Source: Rhizaria sp. SCN 62-66
Taxonomy: Eukaryota > Rhizaria, unplaced
DNA length: 64,000 nt
Reading direction: 5' to 3'
Assembly: GCA_001724265.1 (NCBI GenBank)
Contig: MEDY01000112.1
Span: 1-64,000 of the forward strand
Each line of letters starts with the position of its first letter. The stretch's first letter is position 1. The translations under genes and the position numbers were made by a program. Shown piece after piece: positions 50,101 through 58,645 of the stretch. Below the pieces are notes generated by a model. It did no database searches. It had not been told where the DNA came from and saw nothing but the letters and a program-made list of their open reading frames with translations.

Positions 50101-52921
50101 CCGCGGCCACCATAGCAGCCGCTCTGCTGCTGCTGGCATTGCCGGGCTTAGCGACGCCGGCGCTGAAGCCGCTGGTGAAGGAGTCGGTCGCGAAGGACGC
50201 CGTGCTGACGCACCCGCTGTTGAAACCCGCGGCGCCGACGGCGCTAGGGTGGTGGCCGACGTTGCTGCCGTACAGCGAGTGCTGCGGCGTGAGCGTCACC
50301 GCCGACGGCGTGCCCGCCTGGAACGGCAGCCCCGCGAACGGGTCGTCATCGTCGTCGCCGCCGCTGCCACCGAAGCCGCCGCTGGCGCTGGCGCTGTTGC
50401 CGACGCCGAGGCCCAGGGGCCGGGGTGGCGACGACAGGCCCGTGCCCGCTGCAACCGCAACCGCAATCGTCGTCGAGCTCGCACTGTTGGCGTTGGTGTT
50501 GGCGCTGGCGCTGGCGTTGGGGGGCTTGGTGTATGGCGTGGCGGCAGAGAGCGCGGAGAAAGCGCTCAGCTCGCTCAGCGCGTGGTCGCTAGCAGAGCTC
50601 GCGCTCGCCTTGCTATTGTTGCCGTGGCCGTGGCCGTGGACGTCGATCGTGGCCTCGGACTTGGAGCCCTTTATCGAGCCGACTACACCAGCGCCCGCGC
50701 CCGCGCCAGGGCCGATCTTGCCATTCGCGTTGTTGTCGTTGCCGTTCTTGGCAGCAGCGGCGGTGGCGGCGACGGCGCCGGTCGAGCGCGACTCTGCGAT
50801 CGGCGCCAGCTTAGCGCCCACGCCCGCGCTGGCATTGGCGCTGGCGCTGGCGGCGTCCGCGGCTGCGATGGAGGTGACAGACTGGCGCTTGCCGGAGCGG
50901 TCCTGCGGCAGGTCGTGCGACGCGTGCGTGCAGTAGACGCCGCCGTTGCAGTGCTGGTGGCGCTGCGCCGACGACAGCGAGGCCGCGACGACCTCATACG
51001 CCATGCCGCACACGCGGCAGTCGTACACGCCCGCCTCGTTGACGCACTGGCACAGGCACTGCCACGCGAAGCGCCCCCGGTCGCGGTCATTACCGCCGTG
51101 ACGCGCCGCCGCGGCCGCGAGCGCCGCGCTGTCCTGGCGCGCGATCTGCAGCTTGACGCCGTTGGCGGCCTTGGACTGCAGCGAGTCCTGCCCGCACGCG
51201 ACGCAGAAGCCCGCGTCGGCTGAGTTGAGGCGGAGGCAGTTGGCGCAGGCCCAGCCGCGCGGGCGCACATGCAGCCCCACGCGGCCCTTGGCGTCGACAA
51301 CCAGAGGCACCTGCGCGCGCGCGGCGACCTCGCGCAGCCACGCTGAGCCCTCGTCCGCCGCGGCGGGCTTGAGCGCGCCGCCGTCCTGGTCCACCAGGTC
51401 CACCGACACCGACGCCGCAGAGGACTGCGCCGGACCAGAGGCGATGGAGGAGAAGGAGAGCAGCGAGCTAGCGAGCCCCGCGTCCTTACCGGGGGCGGGG
51501 GGCGCAAGCGGGGAGGCGACGCCGTCGACGAGCGCGCCGCCCGCCATATCGCCGCCGCAAATCTCGCAGTTGGGTAGGTCGGGGTGGTTGTGGTATGTGC
51601 AGTGCGGGCACTCACGCATCTGGCCCAGACTGCTCCCGCTCTTGCTGCCGCCGCTGGGCCCGTTGCCGCCGCCGCTGCTGTGGATGCCGAGCGGGTCCAC
51701 GGAGCCGTCCAGATTGCCGCCGCAGCCGACGCAGACCACGGCCTCAGGGTCGTTCTCGACCTGCCAGAGCGGCAACAATTGACGAAAAAGGGGTATCCGG
51801 ATAATATTTGTAAGTGAAAAATTGGCATTGACAAATTTTACAGAAATATTAGAAATATAGTTAAATTTACCTCGATTAAATCCAATCAAGTTCATAATCG
51901 CAGAGAAAATTGTCCCGATGTTGTTTCGTTTCCATACCTGGCAGAAGGGGCACGCGATAGCCCCGTGGCCGCCGCGGCGCGGCTTGCCGCGCGCGCCGCT
52001 ATAGTCGTCGTCGCCGTCGAGGTCCTGCGACACGACGGGCAGGCGGCGTTCACACGCGACGCACGCGGTGGCGTCCGGCAGGTTCTCGATTCCGCACGAC
52101 GGGCACGCGCGTAGCCCCAGACCGCCGTCGCCGTGGCCGTGGCCGTGGCCGTGGCCATGGCCGTGGCGGCGGGAGGAAGGCGCGGCGCCGAAGTCATCCT
52201 GGTGCTCCGAGCTCAGCGCGAGAGCCGCAAAGGGGTCGAACCCGGCGAGACCGTTGTTGCCGCCGTTGTTGTTGTTATTGTTATTGTTATTGTTGTTGTT
52301 GGCCTCGTCGAGGAGGGCAAAGATGTCGATGCTCGGCGTGCCCCCGTGGCCGTGCGCGCCCTGCCGGTCCGCGCCCGCGCCGCCATTGACGCCCGCGGCG
52401 TCCTCCTCGTCGTCGTCGGAGACGTCTCCCGGCATGTCGGGGATGTCGACGTCGACGCCCTGTCCGTGCGGCGCGAGGCCCATCTCCTCGCGCGTGCGCC
52501 GCCCCGCCGACAGCAGCCAGTCGAGCAGGTCTGACGCCAGGTGCTTGATGCGGCCGAACATCTCGGGGTTGCGCGCGACATTGATGTGCGCCAGCAGGCG
52601 CAGGTCGGGGAAGCGTGACGAGTCGAGGATGTCGTTGATGAGGCGGCGCTGCACCTCGGGCGACGGCGGCTTCAGGCGCACAAGGTACGTCAACACGAAG
52701 AGGCCCTTGTACATGTGGCGCGGGTACTTGAAGTGCGAGAGACGCTTCCAGAGCATGGAGAAGAGCTTGGGGTAGAGCTCGGGCTTGTTGGCCGCCGTGG
52801 CCAGGTCGAGCAGCTGCTTCGACGTCGGGTCCGCGGCCGCGTTGGAGGTTGTGTTGCGCACGAGCACCTCGACGGGCTCGTGGAACGCGTCCTTGACGCG
52901 ACGCACAAAGCCCTTGAACAT
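47102..52921 (-). CDS. ENTH - RanBP2 zinc finger - RhoGEF (DH-PH) fusion protein, one intron
   Basis: Exons 52921-51938 and 51760-47102 on the minus strand; about 1,880 residues, TGA. Domains in order: an ENTH domain at 1-150 (epsin-like, phosphoinositide/membrane binding; KLFSMLWKRLSHFKYPRHMY); five RanBP2-type C2C2 fingers at roughly 274, 324, 380, 499 and 561; a charged coiled coil at about 970-1043; a DH (RhoGEF) domain from about 1221 (NEVISTEETYIKNLRIL, then YLIIPIQRLPRYVLLLKELK) with a roughly 110-residue Gly/Ser/Asn insertion before its last helix; and a PH domain at about 1538-1740. The 177-nt AT-rich intron (51761-51937, GTATGG...GGCAG) has no in-frame stop, but its removal restores a perfect finger, CPFCQVENDPEAVVCVGCGG. 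Predicted role: coupling membrane/endocytic sites to Rho GTPase activation. I know of no standard family with this exact order. Confidence 0.9.
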   Translation of the reverse strand: MFKGFVRRVKDAFHEPVEVLVRNTTSNAAADPTSKQLLDLATAANKPELYPKLFSMLWKRLSHFKYPRHMYKGLFVLTYLVRLKPPSPEVQRRLINDILDSSRFPDLRLLAHINVARNPEMFGRIKHLASDLLDWLLSAGRRTREEMGLAPHGQGVDVDIPDMPGDVSDDDEEDAAGVNGGAGADRQGAHGHGGTPSIDIFALLDEANNNNNNNNNNNNGGNNGLAGFDPFAALALSSEHQDDFGAAPSSRRHGHGHGHGHGHGDGGLGLRACPSCGIENLPDATACVACERRLPVVSQDLDGDDDYSGARGKPRRGGHGAIACPFCQVWKRNNIGTIFSAIMNLIGFNRGKFNYISNISVKFVNANFSLTNIIRIPLFRQLLPLWQVENDPEAVVCVGCGGNLDGSVDPLGIHSSGGGNGPSGGSKSGSSLGQMRECPHCTYHNHPDLPNCEICGGDMAGGALVDGVASPLAPPAPGKDAGLASSLLSFSSIASGPAQSSAASVSVDLVDQDGGALKPAAADEGSAWLREVAARAQVPLVVDAKGRVGLHVRPRGWACANCLRLNSADAGFCVACGQDSLQSKAANGVKLQIARQDSAALAAAAARHGGNDRDRGRFAWQCLCQCVNEAGVYDCRVCGMAYEVVAASLSSAQRHQHCNGGVYCTHASHDLPQDRSGKRQSVTSIAAADAASASANASAGVGAKLAPIAESRSTGAVAATAAAAKNGNDNNANGKIGPGAGAGAGVVGSIKGSKSEATIDVHGHGHGNNSKASASSASDHALSELSAFSALSAATPYTKPPNASASANTNANSASSTTIAVAVAAGTGLSSPPRPLGLGVGNSASASGGFGGSGGDDDDDPFAGLPFQAGTPSAVTLTPQHSLYGSNVGHHPSAVGAAGFNSGCVSTASFATDSFTSGFSAGVAKPGNASSSRAAAMVAAVKELSEDDIFGSAAEWLVVADPGAAPTPASAAAAAAAAEVAAAGAAAVTPAATPSSSAAAAAAHGHHGAHGPAVPAMVTEGGEALVAPSLTRISTVDMKAMLDQAARAHTHEMDETRRRLAAMEAAMEEDKRRMELAQRKAEDDRRRVEDEKRALEEKLKALELAASSGASASAAAGGAASGGVKESEHKAPAVVVVTKPAANNAAAGANGTLRAPPARPPRASVAGGPHADAAASAAGVTSPGRAPSPSPSASAGASAGAGGPSPASPPPSVPPRNRTPNPNPGTLTMTSALAATAANSASGAQRSVSPAPPAAAALSSSSNSNLVSTESVEGGLSKSKSKRERVRNEVISTEETYIKNLRILLTHFVTPLLEQLAQMPDIDPDFKFFLSQVGPIAMLHDSVLDMLRKSLPDGTGVASTFITLAPYFKLYKPYISYYEKCVKAFFDGLATNALLQAFVQRVQANPAFCGKTVADYLIIPIQRLPRYVLLLKELKGCQRNVIADAVAAEEDPFASLGAVSTPVSPVSKRGPTAGNSGGDSNSNSVADPFSDLVGSDGELGPLQLSLSTLGPMPGINATAGHAVHGGSGINQTPAATPRAGGPIERTSPEAMAALRREFELIEKAMRAVEAVARTINAFQHETEARSRLSAIQELIRQAPGKSADILAPNRLLVKEDFVRRVEGARSKDTRIFLCNDVIFWTSPEYGFRGALPVTQLRVRPFGRSVAALRNTGLSADPGLGRVSTSHREADMWGLQLVFTPPAPGAGASAGLSGAPSGGFSAGGSASFGAGSLDVPCGSSVSATGADDEGAGAPGFDPAHFVREQAFEFKDEEDVLAWSGAIVSVAETTKAKHQQLSRHRRGTTSLVQPAVAGKAPVAIATAAGAPLPTSAAGSRRSSLTATPAAAAPAAAAAATAAPAPAPAPAVAVIAPTPATSGAPPGARRASALGYQPQQAAQASMFLPSAAVNQPRGTPSPAPAAASGPSAPAPGMPPLLSSMKK
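51761..51937 (-). other. Stopless 3n intron inside a zinc finger
   Basis: 177 nt, GT at 51937-51936 and AG at 51762-51761 on the minus strand, much more AT-rich than the flanking exons. Length is a multiple of three and no stop occurs in frame, so retention would insert 59 residues between the two Cys pairs of RanBP2 finger 2 and destroy it without truncating the protein. Confidence 0.85.
52255..52305 (-). repeat. AAC/AAT triplet tract encoding polyAsn
   Basis: gttgttattgtt-type triplets on the plus strand encode an uninterrupted asparagine run on the minus strand, in the linker between the ENTH domain and the first zinc finger. Confidence 0.75.
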
Positions 52922-54083
52922 TCCGCCTGACGACTGACGACGACGACGACGACGACGCTGACGCTGCTTATGAAGGACGGTGAGGACGACGACGAGGACG
53001 ACGAGGGAGCAGTGTTGTTAGCGACGGCGTGTACGACGACGACAGCAACAACAGCAGCAGTAGTGCCGAGGTGGGTGGATGAAAGAAAAAGAGACTGCGA
53101 TGGAACGCGGCGAGAGTGCGAGTCAGAGATGCCGAGTTGCAGACGCCAGAGTGACAGCAAGCGAGAAAAGGTAGAGGAGAGCGAAAGGCCAATTGTGTGT
53201 GTGAGGGCGTGAGATAGGGGCGTGCAAGAACAAGCAAAGAAGATAAAGAATTGTTCCACGGCACGGTAGACACAGCGGATTGCGTGTCATGCAGAGCGCA
53301 ACAGCGTGGCGGGGCAAAACGGCGGTGATATCTTGGCGTGTGCACGCGACTTTGTCTAAGACACGAGGTAAACCCTGACTACGGGGAGCAGAGCGGCAGA
53401 ACAACGGCGTGGCAGCAACAGAACGGCCGTGCAGCGTGTCTCGCAGGCGGTGGTAGAGGGATACCGGCGGTGGGGCGGATTGGCGAGCGGTTCGCGAAGC
53501 AGGATGACCTGAAAGAGTGCCATTTGTTGGTGAGGAGACGTCGTGTGCCTAGATTCGATGACTCACGAATAGGTACAATATCGCGCTTCTGCACAAAAAG
53601 CAATTAATTGATCTAGCTCATGCACACAAAGTACCGATGCTTGCAAGTTCTTATGTCAGCCTTACGAGAATTGCCCCGAATATTCCCCGTTTTCAAATGA
53701 AACCGAGAGAGGATCTCGGCCATGTTCGTCAGAGTCAAGGGCTGCAAGGCGTCCGAACTCGGCCGACTAGAAGGATTACTTCGGCCGGGCGGCTAGACTT
53801 CCGACTCGACCTCCCCCTCGACTGACCGACCAAGAGGCCTCCTTCTGGGGAATCATTCGACCCGTCGTAGAGCGTTCCAGAGCAGGCCAACGCATCTTTT
53901 TGATTAATGTATGGACATATATCACAATTTTCAGTTTCATACTTAGTTGATGGTCCGCTCGGACGGATGCATGGTGCGCTTTGTGCTGTCTTTTGTGGCT
54001 ACCCCTTCACCCTTTACCCTCCCTAACTCACCCTCTTCCCACCCCTTTTCTTGACCCCCCTGTTACTCTGTTCGTGCGTGTAG
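52922..54083. promoter_or_regulatory. Long divergent intergenic region with GAC triplet repeat
   Basis: 1,162 bp between divergent genes. The left end (52928-53060) contains a gacgac triplet microsatellite that would lie in the 5' leader of the ENTH/RhoGEF gene; a CAG acceptor-like site lies 5 nt before its ATG. On the plus strand the right end is a pyrimidine-rich run ending in TAG directly against the next ATG (54081-54083). Short ORFs here have no family features and I do not call them genes. No tRNA was found. Confidence 0.5.
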
Positions 54084-55302
54084 ATGATCTCGAGCAAGCT
54101 TGCTTTGTTCGTGCTCGTCATTGTGGCCGCGGCCGCCTCGGTACGTCCGACCCCTCCTCACAACAGCCCCCTTGCAAACCACCTTTCTGCTCTCTTGCAG
54201 TCTCTCGCCTCTCTTCCTGCTTTCTCTATCCTCTCTTCTCCTCTATCATTGCGCTCCCAGCTGCCACCGTTATGACCAACACTAACATCACACTCTTTTC
54301 TACTCTTTTATTTCCTAATTGCCCCTCAATGCGCAGGTGGCCGCGCAGGGCGAGGTCCCCGTGGGCATGCGGGCCCCCAAGTCTGCAGTCGCGGGCCCCG
54401 CCGTCACGGGCGAGTTCAACCAGGCCCAGATCGTTGCCGCGCGCCTGCGCAAGATCTGGCCCGGCGGCGACGTCGGTGTCCTCTCTTCTGATGAGGTTTC
54501 CGACGGCTCCGAGGACGCCAACGAGGTTCTGTCGCGCCTCAACAACAAGTACGGCGTGTACGACCGCTACAACATGGCTGTCCACACCAAGAACCGCCGC
54601 GACCTCCCCCCCGTGGACGACACCGTGACCGAGTCCGGCCTGCCCCCGGAGGCGGAGGACTACATGGGCGTCTACAAGGCGGCCAACAAGCTCAAGTTCG
54701 ACGCCCGCGTCGACAACCCCGAGGCGCTGGAGTCGATGCTCGGCTCGCTCTGGGGCAAGCGCTACCACTACCTCGACAAGGAGCAGCGCGAGGACTCTGC
54801 GCGCAACGACAACACCATCGTCATGCGTGCTACGCCCGCCTCGAACGAGCGCCTGTCGCAGGGCATCTCCACTGACGGCTCCGTCGACAAGTTCGTCGCC
54901 ATGGCCGACGACAAGGCCGACATCGAGGCCGCCGTCGCTGAGGCCCAGCTCCACGACCTGCCCTCCAACGCACCCCCCGCGCCGTTCAAGCCCTCCACGG
55001 TGTGGTACGGCCCCCGCGTTGCCGGTTCCGCGCTCGACGTGACCTCGGCGAAGCTGCCCGCCAACGTCGGCGAGCGCGTGCCCAACGACCCGCCGAAGCC
55101 GCCCGTGCCGTCCTTCGTGATCCCTGACTTCCACAACTCGTCCGCGCTGCCCGACAACGAGGCGCCCGTGACGATCATCCAGACGATCCGCGTGACGCCC
55201 GAGTCCAAGGGCAACGGCATCAAGAAGAGCGAGAAGGTCTTCACCCCCATCATGGCCCAGCCCGTCATCAACCCCAAGCCCGCCTACGTCGTCGGCAACT
55301 AA
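54084..55302 (+). CDS. Secreted protein of unknown family, two exons
   Basis: Exons 54084-54140 and 54337-55302 (340 residues, TAA). Exon 1 is just the signal peptide core (MISSKLALFVLVIVAAAAS) and the intron (GTACGT...GCGCAG, 196 nt, phase 0) separates it from VAAQGEVPVGMRAP, giving a plausible cleavage after VAA. The mature part is well mixed in composition, with segments RLRKIWPGGDVGVLSSDEV, KYGVYDRYNMAVHTKN and PVPSFVIPDFHNSS, Pro-rich toward the end, no cysteines evident and no transmembrane helix. It looks like a real conserved protein, but I recognise no family. The ATG follows a TAG acceptor-like site with zero spacing. Confidence 0.85.
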
Positions 55303-55983
55303 GTTGTGTTCATTCAATATAACAGAACAGAGCAAACTTTGAGCAATGAGGAGATAGTGGGCAATTGACGGACAACATCGTGTTGCTGCCGGTTGTCTCT
55401 TGCTCCGAATCTGTCAGAGGTTTTCTTTCGTTGCTGCTGTTGACTAGCTGACCGAGAAAAGGGGTGATCGATGAGACATGAGTTGATACTCATGTTTGTT
55501 TGACTCTGTCACTCACTGCTTTTACGGATATAGGAAGCAGGGAAGGGTGTCAGAGAGTGGAAAGAGGCACTGCATTTGTTTGTCATTGATCGAGGGGAGC
55601 ACAAGCGAGCTTCTTGCTCGCTTTGTAAAGCTTTGCTTTTGGTTGGTGCTAGGGTGGTGTTGTGCTTCGCAATTTTTTGTCTGTTGAACATGCCCGGATG
55701 ATTTGATTTCCTGGATGCGTCGTGTTTGTGTTCAATACATCACAATAACAAAATCAATCTATCTCATCTTTTTATTCATAGCTCGTCATATATAGCCCCG
55801 TTTGTTGTCTTTACTTACTGTTGCAGGCAAAATCCTGTGCGCAGTTCTCGAAAAGTCAAATCATTTTTCGACCGACCGACCGACTCTGTGGGGCGGACCG
55901 ACCGGCCGCAGAAGTTGCAGACGAGCTGGGTGGTGTGCGTCTGTTCCGTTGTTGAGGACATTGATTCGTTTTGTAGCACGAAC
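55303..55983. other. Intergenic region between two plus-strand genes
   Basis: 681 bp: 3' flank of the secreted protein gene and promoter/leader of the next gene. It contains a gaccgaccgacc repeat around 55870-55890 and a TTTTGTAG acceptor-like site (AG 55975-55976) 7 nt before the following ATG. No gene is visible. Confidence 0.5.
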
Positions 55984-58059
55984 ATGCATGCCAGTAAAGC
56001 GCGTCTGCGCGCTGCCGTGGATCGCGTGCCGCTCAACCGTGTTGTTCCCCGTATTGTTGAGAAGGTACGTTCCCCTCACCCACACCAGTCTCCAGCCCCT
56101 CACCGTTTGCCGCTTTGCCGCGCATTAAACCCTGCTCTGAGGGTGCTTAAGAACTGTTTTTTATTTGCTCAGATAGAACACATCTATTTATACGCCGCAT
56201 GTCGGTTTTATCTCTATACTACGTCCGTTTACCTATGTATTATGAGCCTCAAAATGACCGCGAGCTCACCCACACCGCTTTGACTTTGACTTTCTCTCTC
56301 CGCACAGTGGAGCACCCAGCTCCTCGAGCGCGCCCGTGCGGGCGACGCCGACGCGATGCTGAGCGTGGCTGAGCTTCAGTTCCAGCCCGAGGGCTGGGGC
56401 AAGATCGCCTACAACCCGACCGAGGGGGAGCGCTGGGCCGAGCGCTCGAGCCTGTCTGGCAACAAGAACGCCGCGCAGAGTCTGCGCGAGATCCGCCTGA
56501 CGAAGGAGATTGTGCAGCAGAAGACTGAGCAGATTCACCGCAAGATCCTTAACGACCGCTTCGCTAGCGACAACATCGAGGAGCCCTTCGTTGGTCCCAA
56601 GAAGATCGCTAAGAGTCTGATGAAGCTCAAGAAGAAGCTCGCCGCTGCCGGCTACACCCCGCGCGACGTCATCTGGCGCGAGGCCGTCGCCAACGCAATG
56701 CGGCGCCGCGACCGGCAGCTGCTGCGCGAGACGTCGGAGCAGTACATGATCGAGTCCAACTCGGACCCGGCCGACTCGTCCATCTACTACGAGACTCCCG
56801 TTCTGCAGTTCCCGCTCAACATGCAAGCCCCCGCGAGCCTGGACGGCATGCAGCGCGCCATGAAGGCCGCGCTCGACGGTCACCTCCAGCACACGGCCTA
56901 CGACACTGTTCCGCGCCCGCTTGTGGAGCTCTTCTCCGCCGTCGACGAGGCGCCGCTCGAGAACCACTCGCCGATGGTAGAGCACGACGGCGTCTTCGTC
57001 CAGGCGCAGTACATGCCTAAGATGTCTGCGGCCGAGATCATGCGCGCCCAGCGCGAGGGTCTGGCACCCGCCGCCGTGGACCCCTCTGCGCAGACAGCCG
57101 CGGGCGCGCTCGCGGGCCCCGTGCTGCTGCCGCCCGCGCCGCTTTCGGCGCCCGCGTTGCCGCTGCCCGCCATCATGGAGCGCTACCCCGCCATCGTCGC
57201 CGCCTACGGCGTGCGCGCGCTCGCCGGCAAGACGCGCGCGCAGCTCGACGAGCTGGCAGACGTGCTCCGCGCGAACAACGACGACGACGACGCGGCGGCC
57301 GAGGGCGCCGACGCCGACGAGACGAGTGGTCTGCGTTTCACGCCGCGCGAGAAGGACCGCATCGCCGAGGCTGAGCGGCTCGAGGAGAAGATCATGGCGC
57401 TGCCCGAGGTGCGCGCCCGGTTTGCGCGCTTCGACGAGCAGACGGGCCGCAGCGCGCTGGGTGACGACGAGGCCCGTTCTCGCCGCGCCGAAGCGCGCGA
57501 GGCGATGCGCTGGGAGATCCTGCGCGCGATGCTCACCGACGATGAGATGCGGTTGGTGCTTACCAAGCCCATTGCCGAGACGGCCGTGTACCTCGAGGCG
57601 ACGATCGCCGAGGAGAACGCGCTGGACGAGGACGAGAACTCGACGCTCTTGGACCAGATGGCGCCGCTGGATCACATCGAGCGCGAGTACACGCTGCGCT
57701 GGCCCTACGCCGAGACGGGCGAGTCGGCGCAGAACGAGTTCCGCAACACGCTTGGCGACTCGGCGGACCGCCACGAGATGGATCTCACGGTGTACGACGA
57801 GCGCTTCGCGCCCACCGAGGACATCGACGTGATGCAGGGCTCTGTGGCCGACGAGGACGCCTTCGCGGGCGGCATCAACGGCGGCGCGATCGACCCCAAC
57901 GCCGACGTCATGACCCGCGCCTCGATGGCCAGCCGCGCTGGCGCCAACGGCGTCGGCACCCGCGCCGAGTGGCGCAAGCGCGTCGCCTCGGCCGCCAACG
58001 AGCGCGCCAACGCGGCGGTCACCGGCAGCGCCGCCGCGGGCCCCGCAGAGGTCATCTAA
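55984..58059 (+). CDS. Uncharacterised protein, probably mitochondrial, with a Sel1-like segment, two exons
   Basis: Exons 55984-56064 and 56308-58059 (610 residues, TAA). Exon 1 encodes MHASKARLRAAVDRVPLNR, an Arg-rich amphipathic-looking start that fits a mitochondrial presequence. After the intron (GTACGT...CACAG, 243 nt, phase 0) comes ARAGDADAMLSVAEL then GERWAERSSLSGNKNAAQ, which resembles one Sel1/TPR-like helical repeat. The rest is mostly helical and charged, with KKIAKSLMKLKKKLAAAGYTP, a Pro/Ala linker near 380-400 and an acidic C-terminal third. No catalytic motif was seen. It could be a subunit of an organellar complex; that is inference from N-terminus and composition only. Confidence 0.82.
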
Positions 58060-58645
58060 GTCAGCTGCAGACAGTCGCGCTCACAGACGCGCTCGCGCCA
58101 ATGCGTATGCGTGCGTGTGCCCGCACTGCCCGTTTATGTGAACGCGCTGTGAGTGAGAGATTGACCATTCGCAGTGTAGATTTAGTGTTGGTAGTGGTTT
58201 AGGTTGTTAGGGTTGAGCTACATTTTTTACTTAGTACAACGTATAAGATAACAGTAGCACTTCCCTCGAGCACAACGGAGTACATCATCCTACCATGACA
58301 GAGCATTGCAGCGCAGAGTTAGTTCGTTTTATTCCAAACTCAAATGAGACATTCAACAAGCAAAAAACATATCTTACTAATTAAAAGAAACAACAAAAAG
58401 AACGTCGTTGCGTTCAATATAACAATAGACACAAAATATTTATTTGTCATTGCATCACCACACTCTTATGCCGCATTGAACGAAGTACTAGGTCATATAA
58501 AGCTCTAGTGTATTGTTGATCGTGAGAGTTGTAAATATATGGCCATCGAGTTCGTTGGGTGTCATGACCTCAGATGGGCACGTCCGATTTTGTGATTAAG
58601 CAGTGAATGGGGTTCAATCTAGACGAGTCTGCCTGTACAATGCAC
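58060..58645. other. AT-rich convergent intergenic region
   Basis: 586 bp holding the 3' ends of the 55984 gene and of ZNF830. AT-rich, no ORF or RNA gene recognised. Confidence 0.5.

Noticed and set aside
53637-53825. 62-residue plus-strand ORF in the long intergenic region
   Set aside because: No domain, no signal, composition like the surrounding non-coding DNA.
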